Shown one piece after another: positions 1 through 11,631 of a stretch of 60,000 bases of DNA. A program made the translations under genes and the position numbers. Source of the stretch: Takakia lepidozioides (lineage: Eukaryota > Streptophyta > Takakiopsida > Takakiales > Takakiaceae); contig CM060732.1 of assembly GCA_030704615.1 (NCBI GenBank), positions 21,268,001 through 21,328,000 on the forward strand, written 5' to 3'. The stretch's first letter is position 1; each line of letters opens with the position of its first letter. The notes under the pieces were generated by a model. The model was not told where the DNA came from and ran no database searches. It was given only the letters and a program-made list of their open reading frames with translations.

Positions 1-2422
1 CACTTTCAAGTTCTGCACAATCTCCAGAAAGACTTGTAACTCAGCCTCAGTGAGGACATAAGGGGCAGGAGGCATAATTAACGTATCTGCTCTGTCAGGA
101 TCACGTTGTAGCCACAATTCCGGGCGCATCCCAAGTAGCTCCAAATCACGGCGAACTTTCAATGTGTCTTTCTCACCAAAGATAGTTTTAATAATATTTT
201 CAGCCAAGTTCTTCTCGCAATGCATTGCGTCAAACGTGTGGCGGATGAGGAGACCCTACAAAATGAACACATAAGCAATTGAGCATTTACTCATCACAAT
301 TTAAACAGAAAACGCAAAAATGTACACAGCCAATTTAAAGGCCATGAAGGAATTACCTCCCAATAAGGTAAGACATATAAAATTGACAATCGCTTAACTC
401 CATGAGTTTTTGCTGGGTCTGTCCTGCTATCTGGCGTCCCTCCGTTTTCCACCCATGCAGTGCGAGCTGTTGCAAGGTCCTTGATTTGTGTTCCAGTCTG
501 CGTTTTTGGAGGAGTTCCATGCTCAGTAGCGCCATTGAACATTCTTGACCTTCTATATGGATGATTGCGGGCCAAAAATCTTCGGTGGCCTAGGAAAACA
601 ATTTTTTCACATGTGTGTAACTGCTGTGAAGTCACCCCGGGTCCACAAGCTGGACAACCAGCATAACCTTTCGTCACTTGACCTGAGAGCAAGCCATATG
701 CAGGGTAGTCATGGATTGACCACATCAACACTGCCCTCAGTGTGAATTCGCGTTGACCACGAGGACGGGAAACATCATGAGCTGCAATCCCTCTCCATAG
801 TTCCAATAGCTCTTCCACTAGGGGCATCAGGTAAACATCTACGTTGTCCGAGGTAACAGACTCCTTACCAGGAATCAGTAGCGCTAACATGACAAAGAAT
901 TTTTTGGTCATTAACCACGGAGGCAGATTGTAATTGACCAAGAGAACGGGCCATGTGCTCCAACTTGTGGATTGAGCTCCGTAGGGATTTACACCGTCTA
1001 AGGCCAATCCAAATCGCAGAGATCGTGGCTCTGCAGCAAAATCCGCAAATGTGGTGTCAATGTGTCTCCATGCTTTGCTATCAGCTGGATGTCGAACCAA
1101 CCCATCCTGGCTCTTATGTCTGTCGTGCCATGTCATGAGGTTAGCGATCGATTTACATGGTACATACGTTTCAACCTTGGAATGACAGGGAAGTGTCGCA
1201 ATACTTTCTTGGGCACACTTCCACGACCTGGAATGTAACGGGAACTGCGGCACACTGGGCAAATGTCTACATTCTCATACTCCCCACGGAAGAGTACACA
1301 ACCACGCTCACAGGCATGAATCATGTGTACTGCAATCCCATCTTGGCAATCATGGTTTTTGCTTCATAGTGAGTTTTCGGCAATGAATTCTCTTTAGGCA
1401 AAAAACTCTTACGCAACAATCCCAGAAGCTCATCCACAAATGCATTGGTGCACTTGTGGGTAGTGCATGCGTTCAGCAACGTCAAAGTTGCTTGCAGCCG
1501 GCTGATGGAGCACCCTTCAAAAAGTGGACATTGCGACGCTCGGAAGAGTTTATCATACTCGGGATCAACGTGCAGGTGAGCATTCTCATCAAATTCATTG
1601 TCTCCGAATCGTCGAGATCATCGTCATGATCGGCAAATGTGTGATCGGTTCCACCATGAATGGGGTCCTCTCTGTTTGCATCTGCAAAGATAAACGCTTC
1701 CTGCAATGCACGCTGCATTTCTACCTCCAATCCACCACTCTCATCTGCGTTCTCTGTGACATTGGGCTCCCGCTGTGCCGCAGGGCCTTCGTCTTCATCA
1801 TCTGAATATTCACATCCCTGCATCCCAATAGTCATCTTGTGAGTGGACCAACAACGATGTGACACTTGTTCATATTATGACATAGGAGGCACGGTGACGT
1901 TGCAGTGATGCAGTCATATTTACGTATATCTTATGAATATACACCCAATCAAAACACGACATTTGTAACCATTGAAGTCATAGTTGCAGTCACTTACTTA
2001 GTCATATATGACTACATGACTACACATGACCAATGAAAACACGACATGTGCATTAATTAAAGTGATAACGGAAGTGGCGTAGTCATACTCACGTCTGTAT
2101 CTTATGACTTCTTGACTACAATCACCCAACGAAATGTCGACATGTGGAGAAGAGGATCGTTGCATTCAAAATTCAAACTAAAGTGCTGAAGGGAAAGTGA
2201 CGATCTTACCGGAAGAGAACAGCGTTGGAGAAGAGGATCCCTCCCGTGTATCATGTAATGATTCCTCACTGTTTCCAACAAGAGTACTTTTCCTCCATGA
2301 CACTCATCGCAGTTGCATAACATTTTTGTATGCCCATTCCTTGTGGCATAAGCTTCTTCCATTCGCCATAGACGGTCATCTATTCTACGCCTACGCATCC
2401 GTTCGCCACCTGCACTGTACAT
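1..2422 (-). pseudogene. Tnp2-type CACTA transposase (element A), broken and 3'-partial
   Basis: In CACTA elements Tnp2 is the catalytic transposase. Exon 1 (2422-2210) encodes a transposase-associated zinc-binding motif, CNCDECHGG, followed by a conserved V-x(2)-H. It ends in a GTAAG donor. The body (about 1865-357) matches element B's transposase block by block: an acidic N-terminal segment, IHACERGCVL, CPVCRSSRYIPG, HFPVIPRLKRMY, FGLALDGVNPYG, WPVLLVNYNLPPWL, LMWSIHDYPAYG and CPACGP. An intron follows HGVKRLSILYVLPYWE. The exon from about 255 down to 1 starts GLLIRHTFDAMHCEKN and runs off the window. Reading-frame changes are needed near 1340 (before IHACERG) and near 1160 (between KRMY and CKSIANLM), so the gene is a pseudogene. 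The family assignment is secure; exact exon ends in the middle are not. Confidence 0.85.
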
Positions 2423-2547
2423 GCTTTGAACGTCACCCCTTCCCTCTTTGCATGCTACGCACAGTGCATTGTCTCTAGTTTTGCACCAGCTGCCAATGTG
2501 CTATTTCTATATCTATAATATACTATAAGTATCGTTTCTGAGTGTCC
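2423..2547. promoter_or_regulatory. Divergent promoter region between Tnp2 and the TnpA-like gene (element A)
   Basis: The start codons of the two genes of element A are only about 125 bp apart and point away from each other, so this gap must hold or overlap both promoters. On the plus side there is an AT-rich run at about 2507-2528 (TATCTATAATATACTATAAG) that could serve as a TATA region for the TnpA-like gene. No TATA box was obvious for the minus gene. Element B has the same layout with a 169-bp gap. Promoter function is inferred from position. Confidence 0.5.
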
Positions 2548-5380
2548 ATGGTGAAGCGGAAGGTCTTCGAAGTGACAGTCCCTCTCACTGAGTACGAGAA
2601 GTTCCGAGAACGCCGGATTGCTGCCATAAAGGAGGTGGAAGCAACGTTCAAGCAGTCGATAGATGGGTGAGTTTAGTTCCTGACTTTGGATACCCACCCA
2701 CTAAACTTGCGATTTGCCTTATCCTCTAACCTTCCTACAGCGATCATAAGCTTCATAGCACAAATGGGGGCGAGTAGCTGCGACTTGTACAAACAGAGAG
2801 GCAAACAACATGCAGTGAGTGACGATTAGGTTTGAGGACGGTGTGTCATTAGGCGGGAGATGTCCGCCGTCATTCGTGGGCAGGCATTACGTCCTGGTAG
2901 GGTGCGGCTGTGGTTCAGCGTAGGCTTAAGAGTATTAGGGTATGTATGCTTACATTTGTTTGTGATTGTTTGAGAGGGAGGTCATGGAGGTGTTTGTGCA
3001 GGCTTGCGGGAGCGAATCGCCCTCGCAAGCCACGCGCTCCGAAGGAAAAAGGTAGGGATCAAGGTCCTGCAAGGCAAAATGCCAGACTGAAGACGATGAA
3101 GACTACGATTCTGCATGAGGGCTCTTCTGAGGACGATGAGGACGATCCACTCCTCCCACGCTAGTGCGAGGCGAGTGCATCGTCGGCGGATGCCACGGCA
3201 AGCCGAGGAGAACATGCCCATGCTCATGTCGCAGGACAAAAACGCCCATCATCTACACTACGAACACCTTCTCCGTCTGTGAGTTATAGTTCTTCACACT
3301 GACCATGATTCTAATTATGTATGTTTTTGGTAAAATCACGAAGAGATAGGGTATGTCTGTCAAGACAGGGAAGTTGGACAATGCAAGGGTCAGCCAAGGC
3401 ACAATCACAAATGATTTCCACTAGACAAGTTGAAGTGCCAAAGGCATGATGTCAGGCCAATGTAGACTTCAGGTGTGTTCAAATTCTTTGCCCCATGAAA
3501 CCAACGTCCTAGTACTAAGCTACAATGGCTACTTATAGAGATACTTGGGTTACTTATGCACCCAGAATATCAGTAAAACTTGGAGGGATACTTCTCATGG
3601 ACCCATCAGGTTTGTCCATTTGAATTCTTGCTATGGATTTCATGAACACCCCATACCTAAGAGGGCTCAAAAATGTACTGGGAGGACATCATTGGGGCCA
3701 ATCAAATTTGGGAGATTTACTGCCCAAGATCATACTGAGTTTTGGGTAATCTTGTCATTACAAATGATATGTGCTTCCAGTTTGTTTTGCCTGAATTCAA
3801 GGATTTGTTGTTTGCTGCCTATATGTATGTGTAATCACCCACATTGTACTGGGGGAATTTCTTTTCAGGGCAAGCACAAGCGCACTGGATCCACGATCCC
3901 TGCTGCTAGCAATGGGGATTGCGCCCATAAGAACGCAGGAGGTGGCCCTAACTCTCCCAACGTTGTGGGTTCTGTGCCACCAGTACCCCCCACCTTATTA
4001 TGGTATGCCTAAGTACCCACAGTCTGGCACTCAGTATGGTCAGGGTCAATATGGTGCTCCTCCATATGGGCAGTATGGGTAGTATCCTCCTCCACCATAT
4101 TTGCCACCCCCTAATAGCTATGGGGGTGGCAGGCCACCGGAATATCCTCCTGCTTATGGACAGTATGGCCAGTATGGTCCTCAGCCTTCTGGCCAACAAC
4201 CATGGCCACCAGTCCCTACTTGGCAGGATCCTGCTTTGAATTCTCCTGAGCGCACGGAGGTCTCTGAAGGAGGGGAGGGTGCCGTTTCAAAGAATGATAG
4301 AACCAATGCTTTAAGGAGGGCTAATAGCTCAGCCAAAATTGAAGCTGCCAAGGTCAAGGAAGAGAGAATAGCTGCAGGTCTTCCTCCCACGGTGATTTTG
4401 ACGAACCTCAAAGGAGCCCCGTATGGTCATACCCGGAATGTATGGCACGCTGCCCTTAAAGGACAGGCTTATCGCAAGCTAGATTGTTCCCTTGTCATCA
4501 ACAACCAACCTGATGAAGTTGTATATGAAATCAGAGATCACCTGGCTAAGCTATTTTCATATACGTCGCACGAGTTAAAAGACTTCCACCTAAAACAAAC
4601 AATTGGCAGAATAATGAAGAACCAGCGTTATGAAGCACACACTGCGTGGTTGGGTGGTAAGGGGAAACCCATTACTGTATCTGACGAAGTTTGGAACAAG
4701 CTTGTAAGTTACTGGCAGACAGAGGTGTTCCACAAAGTGTCGGGCAACATGAAGAAGGCAAATGGTGCAATTCTGAATCCTACCAAGACTGGCCGTGGTG
4801 GGAAGGCAATAGTGGAAGCACGCTTGGTAAGTGGGCATCATCACGACTCTGTATTTTGTTCCTCATTGAATTGCTATGTGTATATAGTCAGCCCTCACAT
4901 TGCTTACTGACTTATGGCATGGGTTTGTTTGTGGCATGGATTAATTTGTAGGAAACACTATCAGGGTGCCCTCCTACATTATATGAAATTCAAGAGGGTT
5001 CAGTGTCACGGTTGTCAGCTGGGAGTGACAGGCGGGTAAGTGTGTTTTCCACGTTTGCTAGAGTGGTTGCTGCATCATAGGTTGCTAGGGTTTTTTTCAC
5101 GGCTTTTGGCCTGGGTTTTCTTTCCAATGGTTGTTCATGCTAGGTTTTTTTGGTTTGATTCATACTTGGGCAAGTTTTCATGGATTGGCAGGAGGGAAGT
5201 CTCGCATATTCTACAGTAGTTGGCAGGATGGATGGCTTGGACAAACTGGTGGAATCACAAGGACGTGACATGGCAGAATTAAATTACAGATGCAGAGTAT
5301 GATTGAGTACCAGAAAGCCATTGTGACCAGATTGGGGATTAATCTACCAGGCGCAGGACCAGTGACATCTACGATGGATA
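2548..5380 (+). CDS. TnpA-like protein (Transposase_24 family), 5' exons, element A; interrupted downstream by the gypsy insertion
   Basis: Accessory DNA-binding protein of CACTA elements. Exon 1 (2548-2666) encodes MVKRKVFEV and then a basic stretch, KFRERRIAAIKEVEATF, which aligns with ERERRIAANKETLAQL in element B. A GTGAGT donor follows. A basic and acidic segment (RPRKPRAPKEKG, then SSEDDEDD) lies near 3002-3163. The main exon starts after TTTTCAG at about 3868 and ends at a GTAAG donor at 4826. It holds a Pro/Gly/Tyr/Gln-rich low-complexity stretch with an in-frame TAG at about 4080, then the DNA-binding-type core (SAKIEAAKVKEERIAAGLPP, NVWHAALKGQAYRKLDCS, EVWNKLVSYWQTEVF). A short exon (4952-5035) has ETLSGCPPTLYEI. 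A coiled-coil exon near 5230-5380 (MDGLDKLVESQGRDMAEL, then LQMQSMIEYQKAIVTRLGI) appears to need one frame change. Exon ends in the middle are approximate. Confidence 0.7.
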
Positions 5381-5382
5381 CG

Positions 5383-6106
5383 TGTCGCGGCCCTTTGCCT
5401 TGAGGGCAGGGGGTCGGGACACAAGAGGGGCTGCCCCTGTGGTGGGGGCAGTAGCAGCGATAGGTATGGGGGCTGAAGCACCCTTGAGTGCCCAAGGCAC
5501 TCAAGGAGGCGGAGGCGCTCACTAGGTGGAGCCCCGCACACCGGGTTGCGGTGGGGGTGGCTCCACAAGGGGTGGTGGTAGCTTAGCGGGACTTAGTGGG
5601 GGTGGCATAGGACTCACCATGGGGTGGAGACCTCGAGGTGGGAGTCGTGGGGAGTCTTGGGACTCATCACGGTCCATTGGGGCCGCGGTGAGTGGGCCAA
5701 GACTCACCGCGACTCACCACCGGGAATCGAGGGTCTTCGTGGTGGTTCGCCATAAAATGGCATGGCTGGTTGTGAAACCCCCGCGGACAGCTACAGAAGT
5801 ATATATAGGGAGTAGTAACCCCGAGAACGGTGCAAGCCTGTTGGTGACCAAAAACTAGTGAGTAAGCGAGCGAGCCGGAAAGCGACCAAAGAGTGGGAGC
5901 TGTTCCGGACTGCCAACTACCAAAGGGAATTCCCGCTGGTTCCAAATAGGTGGAGGGTTCTTTGGGAGAACAAAGGGGGACCGTTATGCCCGGTGAGCAG
6001 CCGAAGCTCCAAGTTGGCCCGGCGGCCAGGTTGGGAGTCAGGCGCGCGCATCAAAGCGAGTAACTATGACTTGAGGGGGGAGCTTACCGAAGTGAGGTAC
6101 GCGACA
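5383..6106 (+). repeat. Gypsy 5' LTR (724 bp)
   Basis: Direct repeat of 11632-12357. It starts TGTCGCGG and ends GCGACA just before the primer-binding site. A TATATATAGG box at about 5800-5810 in a GC-rich context is the likely U3 promoter TATA. Both LTR strands carry open frames of about 60-110 codons, which reflect GC-rich composition rather than genes. Confidence 0.95.
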
Positions 6107-6108
6107 CT

Positions 6109-6120
6109 TGGTATCAGAGC
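6109..6120 (+). other. Gypsy primer-binding site
   Basis: TGGTATCAGAGC lies two bases after the 5' LTR. It is complementary to the 3' end of plant initiator methionine tRNA, the usual primer for minus-strand DNA synthesis in plant LTR retrotransposons. Confidence 0.92.
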
Positions 6121-6202
6121 TTAGAGTTCAGTACGCGATCGTCCTTGGGATTGGCCTCATCAGGGGTCGGGCAAGCTGAAGCGAAAGCGGAATGGCCCAA
6201 AA

Positions 6203-7676
6203 GATGATGATCCCGGTGAGCCCGATGGGGGCGACGTGTCACCGAGGCGGCCGTTTGAGGAAGCGATGCATGTTTCCGAAAACGAGGCCGCTCAAGAGCG
6301 GGAGGAATCCGAGGAGTCGGAGCCCGAGGAATCCTTGAGAGCTCCGACAAACCAAGAGATGCCTCCCATGCCGGCAGCCTTTTGGGAAGGGTTGTTGGTG
6401 CAGTTTGGCGGGACGTTGAGAGACGTGTTGAAGGCGGCTAATGCCACTTCCACTAAGGCAAAGTTTAAGGTGAAGCCTAAGGAACTCGGCACCTTCGAGG
6501 GCGTCCGAAATCGGAAGGCACTCAACACCTGGCTCCTGGAGCTAGAGCAGTACTTCTGGGCGGCCAAGTTGAGTGACGAGGATCGGGTGGAAGTGGCTCC
6601 CACCTATTTGAGGGGCTATGCTCAACAATGGTGGTAGAAACGCCTTCACGACCGAGGTCCAAGCCCGGAAACCTTGAACTGGAGTGGGTTCAAGGAATTG
6701 ATGAAGAGACAGTTTGTGCCCCTCAACGCGTCCTGGCTTGCCCGGGACAAGATGAGGAATTTGAAGCAAACAGATGACATTCGGGGGTATGTCCAGGCTT
6801 TCAATGTGCTGTTGCTCAAAGTCGCGGACATGGCAGAACCAGAAATGGTCTTCAACTTTGTGGCGGGACTGGCCCCATGGGCCAGGCGGAAGTTGGAGGA
6901 GAAGCCACCCAAGACTTTGAACGAGGCAATTGAGAGGGCTGAATGTTTCTCGGATGTCCATAGGGGTGAGAGACAAGGCCGTACGGAGCTGAACCACAAG
7001 AAGACCCGGCGGGAAGGTGACTCCTTCCGACCGGAAAAGAAGTGGGATAGGCCACGCGACAACAATGGCACGTGGAAATCGAAGGGAGGGCCTTCACACG
7101 TCAAGGCGGCACCCGGTGCTTCGAAAGGAAAAGCGGGTGGAGCGGCTTATGGCGGACAGAAGGCGACCTTTGATGGAGTGTGTTTCAATTGCGGGGAGCC
7201 CGGGCACATGGCCAAGAAGTGCACGAAGCCCCGGCAATTGAATATGACTCGGGCGACCACGGAGCTGTCGGAAGATACCATCAGTCGCTTGGTGGAAGCG
7301 GTGGTCGCCAGGACTTGCACGGTAGGCAAATTTTCTTGTGAGTTGTATCAGGAAACTGGCGCCTTACGAAAAGGGAGTCAGTTATTGTTCGTGGATGGGA
7401 TAATATCCGGAACTAATGTGTCGTTGTTGGTGGACACAGGAGCGTCGCACTCCTTCATGACACCGGCAACGGCACAAAAGCTGGGACTCCCGACAAGTGA
7501 CGTGGGGGCCTCTATTGAGGTGCGTTCTACCAAATGAGAACCACAGTTGGCGACAAGGTTGGCGTTTGATGTTCCTCTTCAACTGGGGAGTTGGGAGGGA
7601 CGTGAGAACTTCACCATCTGCGAGATCGATGGAGTAGATCTCATTTTGGGATGACCTTTTTGAGCAAATCCGGAGC
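6203..7676 (+). pseudogene. Gypsy gag and protease region, with in-frame stops
   Basis: Gag polyprotein of the chromovirus, which packages element RNA, followed by aspartic protease. The first in-frame ATG is at 6266. Capsid-type features include GTFEGVRNRKALNTWLLELEQYF and YLRGYAQQWW. An in-frame TAG directly follows QQWW (6636-6638), and the same frame then resumes for 287 codons. The nucleocapsid zinc knuckle is intact (CFNCGEPGHMAKKC, near 7183-7224). The protease active site is LLVDTGASHSFM (near 7425-7460). Further in-frame stops follow the VRSTK residues near 7536 and the DLILG motif near 7651. A single suppressed stop could be functional, but the several stops argue for decay. Confidence 0.88.
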
Positions 7677-9330
7677 GGTCATAGATGGCCGCAAGATAGT
7701 AGTCACGCTGCCATGTGGGAATGGTGGCGAGGTCTTACGAGTTTCGGAAACGCCCAAATCCATGGGAGGGCGAATAAACCTTCTGTCAGCAAGGGAGTGG
7801 GCCGTGGAGGAGGCACACGAACCCCAGTTTTTGCTTTACATTAGAGAAGTGAAGGGAGAAGGCGATGGGGAGCCGAGCCCAGATTGGATCAAGGGGATTT
7901 TGGAGAAATACCAGGATGTGATGCCGGAGGATTTACCAAGCGGCTTGCCACCGCGAAGAGGAGTTGACCACAAGATTGAGGTGATACCGGGAATGGAACC
8001 GCCTGCCAAGGCACCCTACCGGTTGAGCCACAGGGAGTTGGTCGAGCTGAAGGCTCAGCTCAAGGATCTAATGTCAAAGGGGTACATCCGGCCGAGTAAG
8101 TCACCTTACGGAGCCCCGGTGCTATTCGCATACAAGAAGGATGGGACGCTGCGGATGTGTGTCGATTACAGGGCTTTGAATAAGGTGACTATAAAAAATC
8201 GGTACCCTTTGCCAAGGATTGACGACCTCTTCGATCGGTTGGCAGGAGTGAAGTATTTCAGCCGGATCGACTTGCGCTCCGGCTATCATCAAATTCGGGT
8301 GGCGGAAAGAGATGAGGAGAAGAAGGACAAGGTATGGATGAGACCGCAACGCAGGACAATGGTTCATATGAGTTCTTGTGATGCTTTTGGGCCACCAATG
8401 CACCAGCGACATTTAGCACGCTGATGAACAGCCTTTTCAGGAGTGGTTGGATGACTTTGTGATCGTGTACATCGATGACATCTTGGTGTACTCGAAAACA
8501 AAGGAGGAGCACCTGGAGCACCTCAAAAGGCTGTTCCAAAAATTGCGAGAAGGGAAGCTGTATGCCAAAGCTTCAAAATGCGAATTCGGGGTCACGAAAG
8601 TGGAGTTCTTGGGGCATGTGATTACACAGGATGGGATCAAAATGGATGACAGAAAGGTGAGGGCGATCTTGGACTGGGAGCCTCCGACTTCGGTCCCGAG
8701 AGTGCGATTCTTCCTAGGACTCGCCTCCTATTACCGGAAGTATGTGAGAATTTTGCCAAGATCGCGGGGCCGCTGTCGGACCTTCTGTGTAAATCCAAAG
8801 TCTGGGTATGGAATACATTTTGTGGCCAAGCTTTTGCTGAATTGAAGCAGCGGATGGCGGAAGCTCTAGTCTTGAAAATCCCGGAGTTCGATCGTCCATT
8901 TGAGATTCATACAGATGCGTCGGACTTCGCGATTGGGGGTGTACTTATGCAAGATGGACGTCCAGTGGCTTACGAAAGTAAGAAACTGAATGAAGTGGAG
9001 CGACGGTGGCCGACGCACGAAAAAGAGATGAAGGCGGTGGTGCATTGCCTTGAGCTTTGGCGCCACTATGTTGGTTCCAACCCAGTGAAGGTGTTCACGG
9101 ACAATGTCACAGTGAAGTATTTTGCCACGCAGCCCAAGTTGTCCCCAAAACAACTTAGGTGGCAAGATACTTTGGCGGTGTTCGACGTGGATATCCAGTA
9201 CAAACCGGGACGGGACAATGTGGTGGCCGATGCTTTAAGTAGAAAGCAGCAGCTCCTGTTGGTGTACAGGGGCGAGACGGCGCTCCAAAGGAAGATCCGG
9301 AAGGCTTGTCGGAAGGATGAGCTGGCAAAG
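7651..9330 (+). pseudogene. Gypsy reverse transcriptase and RNase H, frameshifted
   Basis: This region copies element RNA into DNA. It is intact through the fingers and palm ([54 protein letters not shown]) and then loses frame at about 8320-8420. It resumes with the catalytic YIDDILVYSKT box at about 8468 and FLGHVITQDGIKM. A second loss of frame is at about 8700-8840. RNase H follows in a new frame with FEIHTDASDFAIGGVL, AYESKKLNEVERRW, FTDNVTVKYF and VVADALSRK. At least two frameshifts make this copy a pseudogene. Clade assignment (chromovirus) rests on the downstream chromodomain. Confidence 0.92.
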
Positions 9331-9374
9331 TCCGTGATGCAGGACTTGAGGATGGGGTTAAATCGCAGTTCCAC

Positions 9375-10730
9375 TTGCAAAATGGACTGCTCCGGTATAA
9401 GCAAAAGCGTCTCTACGTGCCGAAGGGAGGGATCAGAGATAGCCTCTTGAAAGAATGCCATGATAGCCCGCTTGCGGGCCACGGCGGAGCCAAGCGCACT
9501 GCGGCACTCTTGAAGAAAGAGTATTTCTGGCCCAAACTGAGGGAGGAGGCAGAGGAGTATGTCAAGACATGCACCACATGCCAACAAAACCGGAGCGAGT
9601 ACAAAAAGCAAGCGGGGCTGTTACAACCCTTGCCGATTCCAGAAGGGACTTGGGAAAGCGTCTCGATGGATTTCATGACTGCTATGCCGCTGTCAAAAGG
9701 ATTCGATGCAATCATGGTGGTGGTGGATAGGTTCAGTAAAATGGGCCATTTCATCCCCACCAAGGAGACGGCAACGGCGCAGGAGACAGGGCGACTTTAC
9801 TTCGCCCACGTCTTAAAGCATCATGGAGTCCCGAAGGATATTGTCTCGGATCGCGATCCAAAGTTTACGAGTAAATTCTGGAGAGCACTTTGGAAGAAGA
9901 TAGGGACGAGGCTGAAGATGAGCACCGCCTTCCGACCTACACCGAGGCCAAACAGAAAGAGTGAATTCCGTAGTAAAGCAGATCTTGCGGAATTACGTGT
10001 CGGCATACCAAACAGACTGGGTGGAACACTTAGACGCGGCAGAGTTCTGTTACAATAACACAGAACACTCCGCAACGGGAGTTTCCCCTTTCGTATTGGT
10101 CTATGGAAAAGCACCTCTGGTGCCGACAAGTTGGGCCGCCCAAGACGTTGAGGAACCGGCAGTAGCGGTGGTACTGGAAGAACGCGAGCGTTTGTTGAAG
10201 CTCGCAAAGTACAACATTGCCAAAGCTAGGAAACGGTATGAAAGGCAGGCGAATCGGAAGCGGAGGGAAGTGAAGTTTGAGGCAGGCACAGAGGTCTGGT
10301 TGAACATCAAGAATTTCCGACTACCTCCGGAAGTGAGTCCGAAGTTCGTACCTCCGTATGCGGGACCCTTTCGCATTTGGAAGGTTATGAATGAGGATGT
10401 GTATGAATTGGAGCTGCTGGCAAACAGCAAGGTGCACCCAGTATTCCATGTCTCCCTTTTGAAGCCTTACTTCAAAGATGAAGCGGTCCGAATTGGCATC
10501 AAGTGTTGCGTCCGCCACCTATGCTGTTGGATCATGAAAATGAACCTGAGTACGAGGTGGAGGCAATACTTAAGTCGAGGAGGTTCAAGAACCAAGAAAC
10601 TGAGTATCTCGTCAAATGGAAGGGCTATCATCATGTGGAGGCATCTTGGGTGCGCACCTCAGAAATGGGAAACGCATCCGAGGCGGTTGCAGCTTTCGAA
10701 GGGCGACCTCAAAAGCGGAAGAAGCGTTGA
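9375..10730 (+). pseudogene. Gypsy integrase with C-terminal chromodomain, frameshifted
   Basis: Integrase joins element DNA to the chromosome. The zinc-binding HHCC module is visible (CHDSPLAGHGG, then CTTCQQNR). The first two catalytic Asp positions lie in VSMDFMTAM and VSDRDPKF. The Glu lies in GQTERVN, but a frameshift near 9930 moves it out of the upstream frame. The C-terminal part has the GPY/F-type PYAGPFRIWKVMNEDVYELE and VHPVFHVSLLKPYF. After another frame change near 10490 comes a chromodomain (YEVEAILKSRRFKNQETEY, LVKWKGYHHVEASW) and a basic tail at 10730. Chromodomains of this class are thought to steer integration to marked chromatin. Confidence 0.92.
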
Positions 10731-11616
10731 TGGGGACATCAACCTTGGAGCGTGGGGGAGGAAAGCATGTGCTTAGCCCGGCTTAGCTAGCTTAGGAATC
10801 TATTTCAAAAACTTGTATTGTACAAAACGTGCTATAAATGAAATGGATTCCAAATGTTGTGCTTCCTATTTTGTTTGGAATGGTGATGCATGGTATGGTT
10901 GGCTAGTGTGTAGAATGCATGCTAGCTTATAAAAGTGGGAGAGGTAAATTGGGTTAATCGTGTGTTTGCGTAGTGCCGAAATCGGGTGACCCCATCCAAG
11001 GGGCAAGGAAACTTGCGCCTTCTTTGGGAGTTCACGTGCTAGTGCGCACCTGGCGCGTGCGCGTACTATAACTGCGCTACCGAGGGGGTTGCCTTGTAGT
11101 GCGGGCTAACGCGGAAGCTACGTGCTTCCGTTCACGTACTATAATCGTGTAGCCTCGGGACGAAGTCGTAGTGCGGCTTCGGCGTGTTCCCATACCTTAG
11201 GCCAGCATTCCAAGGCAGACCCAATTGTAGTGATTGGGGCGCACGGTTGGTTCAAGGTTATCTTCCTAGTCAAAGAGGGTTCCAGGGGACCCTTGCTCAA
11301 GGTGATGCCAAAAGCGGCATCATGAGCGGTCGCAAGCAATGTTGTTGCAGTAAGGCGATTCGATCCTCGGGGAGGATCGTTCCTTGGCCTTGAAGTAGCC
11401 AAGAAGAGTGCACTGGGAGGAGCTTGAGAGGCTCCACCCTTGGCCGGGACTTGGAGGAAGTCGGCCGAACTAGCTAGTGGAGAGTAGAGTCAAGTGTGGG
11501 GTTTGGTCTTTGCCATGGGACGCCATGGTACGGAAACAAACTCCTTGATGTGGGACGCCACAACTTGGATGTTCGTTTCCACTAAATGGACAAGTCGATG
11601 AGGACATCGACTCCCT
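10731..11616. other. Non-coding stretch between gypsy pol and the 3' LTR
   Basis: About 890 bp with no convincing coding frame. Several GC-rich blocks repeat short motifs such as CGTACTATAA and GTAGTGCGG. It probably represents the long untranslated 3' region of the retrotransposon. Open frames on both strands are short and lack recognisable motifs. Confidence 0.6.
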
Positions 11617-11631
11617 GTTGGTAGGGGTGTG
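11617..11631 (+). other. Gypsy polypurine tract
   Basis: The purine-rich GGTAGGGG run lies directly before the 3' LTR, where the plus-strand primer of LTR retrotransposons is expected. It is short and interrupted by T. Confidence 0.65.

Noticed and set aside
5526-5858. Open frame of 110 codons in the gypsy 5' LTR (repeated at 11774-12106) and long antisense frames
   Set aside because: The frames are glycine- or proline-rich by-products of GC-rich LTR sequence, occur in both LTRs and carry no domain.
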